Below, in pieces: positions 12,305-20,845 of a DNA stretch of 64,000 nt. The DNA is taken from positions 56,728,713 through 56,792,712 of the forward strand of contig CM069871.1 of assembly GCA_036172665.1 (NCBI GenBank), written 5' to 3'. The position numbers were made by a program, and so were the translations under genes. The notes beneath the pieces are model-generated. The model ran no database searches and was not told the DNA's origin. It was given only the letters and a program-made list of their open reading frames with translations. Every line of letters starts with the position of its first letter. The first letter of the stretch is position 1. Source of the DNA: Prosopocoilus inquinatus (lineage: Eukaryota; Arthropoda; Insecta; Coleoptera; Lucanidae).

Positions 12305-12453
12305 AAAAATTTTGTGCAAATCGTTTTTGATTGCAGTGAAAACCTCGAGCAGCCTCTGTACAGCTGTTTCAGCCCTGCTTGGGGCTTCTTCAGCAGAGAC
12401 GTAGCTCGACATTCTCACTGCAAACAAAAACGACTTGTCGAATTTATTCGCAA
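12305..12453 (-). repeat. Rep-H copy 1 with 11 bp TSD
   Basis: This is the shortest Rep-H copy (149 bp), and its HHR reads on the minus strand. It is bordered by the identical 11-mer AAAATATTAAG at 12294-12304 and 12454-12464. It lies just inside the left outer Tc1-like TIR, so it inserted after that element. Confidence 0.8.
12352..12400 (-). ncRNA. Type I hammerhead ribozyme in Rep-H copy 1
   Basis: Minus strand: CUGAAGA, stem II AGCCC/GGGCU closed by a CAAGCA loop, GAAA, palindromic stem III ACAGCUGU, triplet GUA, and stem I CAGAGGC/GUCUCUG. All core nucleotides are present. The cleaved position is A, where copy 2 has the preferred C. Confidence 0.75.
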
Positions 12454-12685
12454 AAAATATTAAGGGTTTTGAGCTCTGTTGGAAGTATTGTTGGAAACCG
12501 ATGTTGCCATAGTAACGAGTGTTTGCGAAAACATTTGTCGCTTTAATAATTTTCAAAGTTAAGGATGTTTTTGTCATATTGCTTTATTAAATAGAATTTT
12601 ACCGTTTCAAATGAATAAGGTTACATTGACATTTTAAAGTTTATCTGAGTTTAATATACTTCAAAGAAGTTTTAAATACTTAATT

Positions 12686-13732
12686 TTGGTGTTAAAAGTA
12701 ATGGGACGTGGAAAAGTGCTGACTGTTGCAGAAAGAACTTCAATTTTGGCGTACAGAAACGTTGATCTTTCTGTTCGTGAAATAGCGAGTCGATTGAGCC
12801 GATCGTTGTGCGTCATACAGAATTTATTGAAGAATCCAAATACTTACGGTACCAGGAAAAAGGGAAGACCAAAAAGGAAACTTTCAATTCGTGATAAACG
12901 ACGTATCGTAAACGCAGCCCCCAACAGTACCGTGAATTGCAACAAAATAAAAGCCGATCTCCATTTGCCTGTATTAAAAACAACAGTTTGGAGAGTCTTA
13001 AACGAAGATCCTAATACCAAACGCATCAAAATGCATGTTGTTCCTCGACTTCTACTACATCATATTGAAGCGCGTTTGCCAGAAATAACATGACTCGCAA
13101 CTGGAAACTTGTAAGTAATGTTATAAATCGTGTTTATTTACTGTAAGAAATGTGTTTAGGTAATTTTTTCGGATGAAAAGAAATTTAATCTAGACGGGCC
13201 GGATGGTTTCTCATATTACCGGAGAGATTTACGCAAAGAACCGCGGTAAATCTCCAAGAGAAATTTTGGTGGCGGCACAGTCATGACTTGGGCAGCCTTT
13301 AGTAGTGTTGGGAAGTTGGAAATGCAGTTCGTTTCTTCTAAAATGAACTGCGCCAAATACGTAGAAGTGCTTCAGAGCAGTTTGATACCATTTCTACAAC
13401 GTCCACAACGTCTGAACTTCACTTATCAACATGACAATGCGAGAATTCACACTAGTCGCGAAACAAAGGCATGGTTGAATGCGCGTAGAATCGATGTTCT
13501 CGACTGGCCCTCATGTTCACCAGAGATAAATCCCATGGAAAATCTTTGGGCAATCATTGTTCGTCGTATTTACGCTGACTGTACACAGTATAACAATGTA
13601 AATGATCTAAAGAGAGCCGTTTTGAATGTTTGGAATAATATTGAAGTTGCCATATTAAACAATTTGGTAAACAGTATTAACAGTCGCGTTTTTCAACTAA
13701 TTAAACGTTTAGGTAAATTAACCGATTATTAA
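12686..13732 (+). pseudogene. Tc3-like transposase (DD34E) with intron, two lesions
   Basis: The N-terminus has two HTH units (GRGKVLTVAERTSILAYRN to about residue 60, with a GRPKRK linker, then residues 65-125). A frameshift near 13078-13082 moves the frame before NNMTRNWKL. After the intron come the first catalytic Asp (FSDEKKFN), a TAA at 13247-13249, GGGTVMTWAAFS, the second Asp (HDNARIHTS) and WPSCSPEINPMENLW. There are exactly 34 residues between the second Asp and the Glu, giving DD34E. PEINP replaces the usual PDLNP. The start is the ATG at 12686 or the one at MGRGK six codons in; the latter fits the family better. Confidence 0.85.
13111..13159 (+). other. Likely 49 nt intron in the Tc3-like transposase
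   Basis: The donor is CTT|GTAAGT and the acceptor is TGTTTAG|GTA. Removing it joins NWKL to VIFSDEKKFN in frame, matching the usual Tc3 protein. Tc3 of nematodes is known to have an intron. Confidence 0.75.
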
Positions 13733-14270
13733 ATGTTGATGTCTTATATCTTGTTCATCGTTCTTATTTAATAAATCTTAAGATACGATGGTGACCTTAT
13801 TCATTTGAAACGGCCAAATTTTATTTTTCCTAAGTAACAAGTCAAAGCAAGCTATACTTTCAAATTTACGATGGCAACAAATGTTTTCGTAAATACACAT
13901 TATGACAGAAACAACGATATGCAACAAAACTGTGAATGTAGTTCGGAAACCTTAAAATTTTGGGTGACCTTATTCATCTGCAACGGATTTTATAATATAC
14001 CGGATGGAAAGTTTCAAACCCGAACATAGCAAACTTGCATTGAAAAGTACGTTTCTGTAGATTACTGCTCTCCATTTAAACACACAAAAATAGTAGTGGT
14101 CTCGAAGGAAAGAGAAAATTATCGCCAATTTTGTCATGCTAAAATTTATTGTTAAATGTCAATACATTCGCGATAAAAAATAAACTTTTAAATTTTAAAT
14201 AAATTTAGTTTCCTTAGAAACTGAAAATATTTACAATTGAAAATAATTTATACGTCATTCAATAAGAATC

Positions 14271-15367
14271 ATGAATAATTACACAGATCAAGAAAGGATT
14301 TTTATTTTAAAAACTTTTTATAGCGGCGTTGGAATTCGGAAAGTACGAGATTTATTCTCTGTGAAATTCAATGACAGACCAATACCTTCTCTATCGACAA
14401 TATACGCAGTAATAAAACGCGTTGAAGAAACAGGCAGTACACTTCCGAAAAAAAGAGGTGGTATGTAAAAATATTATTTTAATCAATAATAAGTACTCCT
14501 ATGAATACTTATTAGGCGCTCGAAGGAGAAATAACGCTCAACTAGAAGAAATGGTTCTAGCAATGACGAATGCTGGACCAACTTTCAGTAGTAGGTACAT
14601 TGCTCAGGAATGCAATGTGTCGCACACTACTGTAAATAATATTAAAAAAAAATCGTTCCTACAAATTCGGCTGCCATCAAGAAATTTTTGAAGTTGACGA
14701 GGAAAGCAGAAGTGTATTTTGTGAAGAAATGCAAGAACGAATAAATTATGACAGAAACTTCTTACCCTCCATATGTTTTACGGATGAATGCACTTTTACT
14801 TTGAATAATGAACCTAATGCACAAAATTCTCGTTATTGGGCACAAGAAAATCCTCGGTTAAATTTAAAAACACAGTATCCACAGAAAATTAATGTTTGGG
14901 CAGGGATTTACAACAACAGAATTATTGGACCGTTCAAAATTTTAGGAAATTTAACATCCACATCGTATTTGGACCTTCTACTTAACGATATTGGTCCTGC
15001 TTTAGAAGAAGTTGCACACGCTGATCAAGAGATTTGGTTTTAGCATGATGGGTGTCCTGCGCATTTTGGTGCGGAAATAAGAAACTATCTAGATGCTGCT
15101 TTTCATGACCATTGGATTGGACGCGGTGGAAGCGTAAATTGGCCAGCCAGATCTGATTTGGCACCGTGTGATTTCTTCTCGTGGGGCCATATCAAAAGCA
15201 AAATTTATAAAAATAGACATGAAAATCTGGATTCACTATGGGAATCTATTAATGCAGAATGTCGTTCTATCACTGATAGACAATTATCCAGTCTCCGAAA
15301 TTGTTTTTATAATCGTTTAGGCTATTGTTTAGTACAAAATGGTGGTTTATTTGAGTACCCGCTATAA
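14271..15367 (+). pseudogene. Mariner-superfamily transposase, D-40-D spacing, broken
   Basis: The N-terminal HTH (TDQERIFILKTFYSGVGIRK) ends in PKKRGG at an apparent 55 nt intron (14461-14515). The frame continues RRRNNAQLEEMV with a second HTH (FSSRYIAQECNVSHTTVNNI), and a poly(A) slip near 14641-14651 shifts the frame. Then come FTDECTFTLNN (first Asp), YPQKINVWAGI, and a TAG at 15041-15043 just before HDGCPAHFG (second Asp), WIGRGGSVNWP and DLAPCDFFSWGHIKSKIY (third acidic residue). Forty residues separate the last two aspartates, so DD41D by the usual convention. This resembles the widespread insect family with WIGRGGP and FFLWGHLK motifs. Confidence 0.8.
14461..14515 (+). other. Probable 55 nt intron in the DD41D transposase
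   Basis: Donor G|GTATGT and acceptor TTATTAG|GC. Splicing joins KKRGG to ARRRNNAQ in frame (phase 1). The alternative is a frameshift plus insertion. Confidence 0.5.
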
Positions 15368-16018
15368 AATATAATTTATTAAGAACAATTTTAAATTCCA
15401 ACGTTAAGTTTTAAAATTTTTATCATATGAATAATGTATAATTTTTAAATTACATATCATATTTGTTTTTTTCATTTTCTATTTTTTTATGTTCAACAGA
15501 GTGTTCATTTCATTTAACTATTCGTTACCTTTCGACTGTCTAAAGGGTATACCTACAACTAGCCAGAGTACTGTTTCACAATTTCACTCTTCTCAAAGGA
15601 AAACGGAAGCCAGTAAAATAATTTATTAACATCTTTGAGAATGCACTCATTTCAATCAATATCTTATTAAAAATAATAATAATAATAATAATAAAAACAA
15701 AATAATAAGCTCTTTGTGGTTTCAGAAAGAAGATCAAAGATGAATTGCATTTTAAATTTTATTACCGAACTGGCTCTGAAGGATGTGAGAGAATATAATT
15801 TAGGCAACAAAGATTGAAAAAAGGCATTTTTTATGATCAATTTATGATTTATTTGTAAAAATACTGCTATACTTTCTCACTTGCATATTATTATTTTCTC
15901 TATTCATTGCAAGTTTGCCGTACACGGGTTTGAAATTGTCGTTTCAGGTGACGTATAAATTATTTTCGTTAATTGAAGATTGTTGGCGTTTCTAAGGAAA
16001 CCAAATATTCATTTGAAA

Positions 16019-16332
16019 TTTAAAAATTTAATTTTGTGCAAATCGTTCTTGATTGCAGTGAAAAGCTCGAGCAGCCTCTGGACAGCTGTTTCAGCCCTGC
16101 TTAGGGCTTCTTCAGCAGAGACGTAGCTCGACATTCCCACTGCAGACCAAAAACGACTCGCCCAATTTATTCGCATTTGCGATGTAAGAATGATGAACAG
16201 ATAAAATAGCGACATCTTACTATCGCTTTTTGACCTGACATTGCAAATTCCGCTTCAATTTGTCCATCCTACTGCAATGTCAGGTCAAAAAGCGATAGTA
16301 AGATGTCGCTATTTTATCTGTTTAAAATATTA
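16019..16332 (-). repeat. Rep-H copy 2 inserted in a transposon TIR
   Basis: The body spans 16031-16320. The flanks TTTAAAAATTTA (16019-16030) and TTTAAAATATTA (16321-16332) match at 10 of 12 positions, a probable decayed TSD. The right part folds back: 16197-16246 is the reverse complement of 16273-16322. It splits the right TIR of the DD41D element, which shows its relative age. Confidence 0.8.
16074..16122 (-). ncRNA. Type I hammerhead ribozyme, best copy (GUC triplet)
   Basis: Minus strand in order: stem I 3' strand GUCUCUG, CUGAAGA, stem II AGCCC with loop UAAGCA and GGGCU, GAAA, palindrome ACAGCUGU, triplet GUC, then stem I 5' strand CAGAGGC. All conserved core bases are present. Stem I continues past a small internal loop (UG opposite CUAC) with CUCGA/UCGAG, as in natural HHRs that use loop-loop contacts. 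Stem III has no loop, so cleavage would be expected from dimers or tandem transcripts. Confidence 0.85.
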
Positions 16333-16499
16333 ACATTCAGCAATCATTTTAACATGATAATATTGGCCGTAATTTTCTCTTTCCTTTAAGGCCTTTACCA
16401 TTTTTGTATCTTTACATGGCGAGCAGTAATCTACAGAAACGTACTTTTCAATGCATGTTTCCATGTTCGGGTTTGAAACTTTCCACCCGGTATAATAAG

Positions 16500-17790
16500 T
16501 AATTGATCACGTGGCTTTGATTTTCAAATACTCACACTTTACTTCTGTATCACAATTCGCTTCGCTCATAAGATAAACATTAAATCAAGCCATAAACCCT
16601 TTCATTATGAACTAATTCGGTAATATACTATATTATTATTCAAACAAAAATTTCAAGCTTTACTAAACTGAAAAGAATGTGTTTATTTTACGTTTCTCGT
16701 GTATTTTATTTATAGCTTGAGACGGTGTGTTTTGCTTTAATTTTTAAAAGTCCGACAAAACAAAATATTATTGTTGACACGTCGCCCGCGCGGTTGTTTT
16801 TGCAGACAGCAAACAAATATATTTCACCACGACAGACACGAACGCATCTTCTCCCAGGCGAACATTTTTCAACGCCCGAAGAAAAATTCAAATCGCTAGG
16901 TATGCGCGCGTGTTATTTCGCTTTTGCAGATTAACTTTTAGATAAATATTTCCGCCGGAATATTGACGTTTATTTAAAAACCGTGAAACCTTCGTCGATT
17001 CACTTCGCCGCCGGTTCAATGGCTCTGATTTTACGGCGAGTTGGATCTTTATTTTCTACTTTACGTCGGGAACGTTTGCGTAGTTTGTTGAAAATTTAAC
17101 TGTTTACGTATTACGTTCTTAAACATTGCCACTCCTGATTCTATTTTAATTTCGGCTGGCAAATATAAATTCATACACGTACAAAAATTTCTTCTTCCAA
17201 CTTGATTTCTTGCTACAAAATAAATATGTACAACAATTAAAATGATTTACATAAAGAAAAGAAAAACATTGAAAATTGGCTAAGTAGACAAAGTTATTGT
17301 TTGTGGAAATACTATTTATTGATGTAGTGACGTATTAATTACAGGATGTTAAAGAAATGTACAAAAAGTACTCCACGCTGACCACTGATCTATGAAAATG
17401 CTAAAATCGAAAATATTAGTGTCCACTTTGCCTTCTCTTTAGGTTCTTTCTTTCGCTCACAAAATCGTGATCCAAATATGTTTTGATTCAAAAACAGACA
17501 TTCTTTTCTTTGAATCTCTCTATTTTTAAATTGAATTATGATTATTTACAAATGAACTGTCAATCAAAAATTCGAGTCAGGTGTTTTGTTGCAACAACTA
17601 CGAAATTCAGGTCCAAACTATTCGAAACACTTTTCAAACTTTTAAGCGAAAGAAATCACCTTTTGAAACAGCAGATCATTAAACTTAGCGAGTACTACTA
17701 GAAAATGTGATGTATTTAAATAATTCTTCGGATCAAAAACTTAATTTTAACGAATCTTGAAAACGGGAAGATGAGTTTCCCCTAACAGAA
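16500..17790. other. Unassigned AT-rich DNA
   Basis: No gene is recognised. Bases 16750-17090 are more GC-rich, with a 69-codon plus-strand open frame (16725-16934) and a 61-codon minus-strand one, neither with a recognisable domain. Confidence 0.4.
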
Positions 17791-17797
17791 TCAGAAG

Positions 17798-18047
17798 CGG
17801 GATATACCATATGATTTTTTTAAATTTTAGATAAAGGTTAGCCATGGAAAGCAAAGTACATTTAAATTTAGTCGTACAGGAAGATAGTATGGACAGGAAA
17901 AGAAGAATTGGCAAACCTACACTCAGAATTAAAGAAGTTATTGGCAATTCTACAGTAAATTTTTATTTATTGAAGTATTTCGCACTATACGTTTTGCTTT
18001 TTAGGGCCTCTCTTTATCTAAAATTTAAAAAGTCGTACGGTATAATC
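17798..18047. repeat. MITE-like element, about 250 bp
   Basis: Arms at 17798-17842 and 18004-18047 are inverted copies (ATAcCrTAyGAtTTTTTtAAA, then TTTTAGATAAAG) with several mismatches. The interior has no recognisable coding content. It lies directly upstream of the PLE insertion. Confidence 0.6.
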
Positions 18048-18132
18048 TGTGTGAAATCTAAAATAGTAAAGGAGACTGTGGTTTAAGAGATAATTGAAAT
18101 TAACCTCCACCCACAATAACTTTTATATCCCG

Positions 18133-19657
18133 AAACCCGTTGCCAAAGTTAATTAAAGCTGTCAAAGACATGATTAAAGAATGTCCCAATCTTATTACTA
18201 AACAGAATAAATTTAAGATTGATGTATCTAAGCCCACTGTACCCAAATTGTATGTCCTTCCCAAAATACACAAGGCAGGTAAATCGGTGAGACCAATTGT
18301 TTCCGGTATAAACTCACTCACTTACTCTCTTTCCAAATGGTTGAATATCGAGCTCAGTGCTTCCCAATCCTCAGGATAAATTTTCGGTAAAAAACTCAAT
18401 AGAGTTTATAAATAAGATTAAAAAATATTTCTTTTCAAGAACGGGAAATTATGGTCTCGTTTGATGTTCAATCCTTATTTTCTAGTGTGCCCATACCTGA
18501 ACTTAACTTATTTGCGGGAACTACTGACAGTTGACAATGTAGATGAAGATAAATGGAGGAATACGTCAGGCTCACATCTCTTTGCATGTCTCAGAATTGT
18601 TTTCAAATAAATGGTGAGTATTTTGAACAAGTTCAAGGGACCGCAATGGGTAACTGTTTGTCACCGTTTTTGGCCAATTTATTTATGAGTAAATTCGAAA
18701 ATGACGTAAGAGATAATGATCAGTATTTTCCAAGAATTTGGTTACGTTATGTGGATGACATTTTTGCTATTTTTGATACCAAGAAGTGTGATTTGGACGA
18801 TTTTATAGGAAAATTAAATTCAAAATTTGAAAGTATTAAATTTACATACGAAAAGGAAGAAAACGGTGCGATTCCCTTTTTAGACACTCGTATAATTAGA
18901 AATAGCAAAAATGAATTAGAAATCGACATTTATCGTAAAGATACAAATACAAGCCGGTTTATAATTAATGAATCTCAACATTCTGTACAACACAAACTCG
19001 CGGCTTTAAATTTCTTAGTAAATAGATTACTCTCTTTTCCACTTACTAAACCCCGATATGATAAAGAACTTAATTATATTAAAAATGTTGCGATTCATAA
19101 CGGTTATACCCCTCAAATAGTAGATAATGTGATTAGGAAGATTAGCTATAGGAAACAGGTCCAAAATTCTAGCACTTTAACGGCAACTTCGAAAATTTGA
19201 TAAAATGCCTTTCGATCCGTTTTGCACCAAAGGTTTGAAACATATTTTTGAAACCCAAAACTTACGATTAGGTTTATCAACTAACAATACCATAAAGAAT
19301 TTATTGGGAAACCCGAAAGATAAAGTTGATGTTGAACAGAAATCTGGAATTTATGAAATTAAGTGTAACAAATGTACTAGTAAATATATTGGACAAACAA
19401 AAAGAAATATGTTAACATGTTTTAAAGAACATTTAAGACACTACAGGTATAATAGGTTTGAGAAATCAAGTGTTGCACAACATATTTACAATACAGGACA
19501 TAGTATTATTAAGGATAATTTAAAACTCATTAAGGAAGTTTCAAATAATAGGGAATTAAATGCTTACAAAAGTATTTTTATTCGGAAAAATAAAAACAAT
19601 TTAATGAATTCAAAGAACGGACCAATACCTAATTCCGTATTATTTGATTTACTCTAA
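18133..19657 (+). pseudogene. PLE reverse transcriptase plus GIY-YIG endonuclease
   Basis: The frame opens directly after the inverted terminal piece and lacks the usual N-terminal part. RT motifs in order: YVLPKIHK and RPIVSGINSLTYSLSKW (18140-18379), a damaged motif A region (18379-18553, at least two frameshifts), QGTAMGNCLSPFLANLFM, RYVDDIFAIF (catalytic YVDD) and IPFLDTRI (18553-19200). A TGA at 19198-19200 precedes the linker and nuclease domain (19205-19657): SGIYEIKCNKCTSKYIGQT followed by the R..EH and H....GH segments of GIY-YIG nucleases. The nuclease half is uninterrupted and the RT palm is largely preserved. Confidence 0.88.
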
Positions 19658-19658
19658 T

Positions 19659-19960
19659 TTGTAAAACAGATAAAATAGCGACATATTACGATCGCTTTTT
19701 GACCTGACATTGCAGTAGGATAGACACATTGAAGCGGGATTTGCTCCTAATAAGTCCCCCCTGCAAGGCGGCCATGCTTGCTGGCAAAGCATAATGAAAG
19801 TTTTTAGAAAAATTTTGTGCAAATCGTTTTTGATTGAAGTGAAAACCTCGAGCAGCCTCTGTACAGCTGAAGAAGCCCTAAGCAGGGCTGAAACAGCTGT
19901 ACAGAGGCTGCTCGAGGTTTTCACTGCAATCAAAAGCGATTTGCACAAAATTTTTCTAAT
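19659..19960. repeat. Rep-H copy 3, foldback form, nested in the PLE
   Basis: Minus-oriented Rep-H (19669-19868) joins head to head with plus-oriented sequence (19889-19958), giving complementary arms of about 68 bases at 19799-19867 and 19890-19958 around a 20-base centre. The insertion lies just after the last codon of the PLE ORF. TCTAAT at both ends may be a short TSD, but it overlaps element sequence, so this is uncertain. Confidence 0.75.
19860..19908 (+). ncRNA. Hammerhead core in Rep-H copy 3, stem I rearranged
   Basis: Plus strand: CUGAAGA (19867-19873), AGCCC/GGGCU, GAAA, ACAGCUGU and triplet GUA are all present. The bases before CUGAAGA come from the foldback junction (CUGUACAG) instead of GUCUCUG, so stem I is weakened and activity is doubtful. 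Confidence 0.5.
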
Positions 19961-20132
19961 AACATATATAGTTTATTTTAGATTTTCACATATTAATTTA
20001 TATTTACTTACATCTATGTATACATATATATCTTTTAGGATGATTAGATTGTTGTTAGGTTTAACATTTTTATGATTTTGTCAGTGTGATTAAGTTGTTT
20101 TTAGACATTTTTTAGTGCTTTTAAGTTGGTGA

Positions 20133-20175
20133 CGTACTGAAGATGGCAGCTTAGCTGCCGAAATACGTATATAAA
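20133..20175 (+). ncRNA. Hammerhead-like motif at the PLE 3' end
   Basis: CUGAAGA at 20137-20143, perfectly paired stem II GGCAGC/GCUGCC with a UUA loop, GAAA at 20160, then the palindrome AUACGUAU. One unpaired U lies between CUGAAGA and stem II. Downstream stem I bases UACGG, present in the 54.5 kb copy, are missing here, so this copy is probably inactive. HHR motifs in PLE ends are an established finding. Confidence 0.6.
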
Positions 20176-20366
20176 AATTATTGCGGATATAAAAATTATT
20201 GTGGGCGGAGGTTAATTTCAATTATGTGTGAAATCTGTGAAGCCGAAATTTTGTGCTTACTGAAAACTGTTTTGTACTGTTATGCAACAGCTTTCAATTC
20301 CGACGTACCGAGAAAAATAAAACTCTATGATCGCATATGCAAACAGTTAAGAGGTAAGTTAACGAG

Positions 20367-20621
20367 ATGGCGAGTAATCGACGATTAAACGTAGTTGAAG
20401 AAGTTGAATTCGAGGACGATGGAAGACGTATCTGACACTGTAAAAAATGTATACCTACTGGAAGTCTACGAATACCTTACACTGACATATCTCACCAAAT
20501 TCCTAATTTCAATCATGACAATGATTTGATTGATGTGAACGATTTTATAAAAAGAGTTGTTCGACTAAGAAATATTTATGACTTGAATGACTCTAATAAT
20601 CACGAAGCAACAAAATTTTAA
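20367..20621 (+). pseudogene. Unrecognised 84-codon reading frame with one internal TGA
   Basis: The frame begins ATGGCG at 20367 and ends TAA at 20619-20621, with a single stop (TGA, 20433-20435) that could come from an Arg CGA codon. The first half is acidic (VVEEVEFEDDG). After the stop comes HCKKC, then PYTDISHQIPNF and VNDFIKRVVRLRNIYDL. The composition looks protein-like and the frame is otherwise open, but I do not recognise the family. It could be a transposon accessory ORF or a host exon relic. Confidence 0.4.
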
Positions 20622-20845
20622 TGTTTCTGAAATGAAAAAGCTAATTTTTTGTAAGCAGTAATGTATTAAATACAAAAGTAACAACGAAAACAATTTGGTA
20701 GCTCCGTTAAGGTCCGATAGTGAAGAAATAATATTTTAAAGTTTAAAATTAAATCGTCAAAAAACTTGCGCTTTTTATATGCATAGTGGCGAGACTTTAT
20801 AAGCAAAAACCAAGATACCTAGCAGAAATAAAACAAAAGTAGCTC

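Larger units (their letters stand above)
12602..13813 (+). mobile_element. Tc3-like DD34E transposon, nearly intact
   Basis: TIRs at 12602-12626 and 13788-13813 share CCGTTTCAAATGAATAAGGT. The element is about 1.2 kb and holds one transposase gene with an intron. One frameshift and one nonsense codon are visible, so it is a recently inactivated copy. Confidence 0.8.
12268..13988. mobile_element. Outer Tc1/Tc3-like TIR pair around a nested element
   Basis: Inverted repeats at 12268-12299 and 13955-13988 share the core CCGTTGCAnATGAATAAGGTCAC over about 32 bases. A second, related TIR pair lies inside at 12602-12626 and 13788-13813. Subterminal sequence with GAAAACATTTGT also recurs inverted (about 12525-12535 and 13880-13895). 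I infer a related element hit by a younger one, or one element with duplicated ends. A Rep-H copy interrupts the left flank (12305-12453). Confidence 0.6.
14000..16490 (+). mobile_element. DD41D-type mariner relative with long TIRs and TA target
   Basis: The element starts CCGGATGGAAAGTTTC after TA (13998-13999) and ends with the inverse before TA (16491-16492). The arms are complementary for about 260 bases: 14000-14262 against 16490-15940. The right arm is interrupted by Rep-H copy 2. Without that insert the element is about 2.2 kb, with one transposase gene in the middle. TIRs this long are unusual for mariner relatives. Confidence 0.8.
18048..20236 (+). mobile_element. Penelope-like element (PLE) with 12 bp TSD
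   Basis: The element spans 18060-20224 between identical 12-mers TGTGTGAAATCT (18048-18059 and 20225-20236). Its 5' end (18060-18132) is an inverted piece of its own terminal repeat, complementary to 54540-54590 and partly to 20190-20224. Next come a 5'-truncated RT/GIY-YIG ORF, Rep-H copy 3 inserted at the ORF end, a 3' UTR and a hammerhead-like terminal motif. A partial inverted 5' end and variable TSDs are known PLE traits. Confidence 0.85.

Noticed and set aside
12182..12577. Repeated peptide (EEALSRAETAVQRLLE-like) shared by several Rep-H copies
   Set aside because: The conserved residues are translated ribozyme sequence. Frames differ between copies and no start or stop is conserved.
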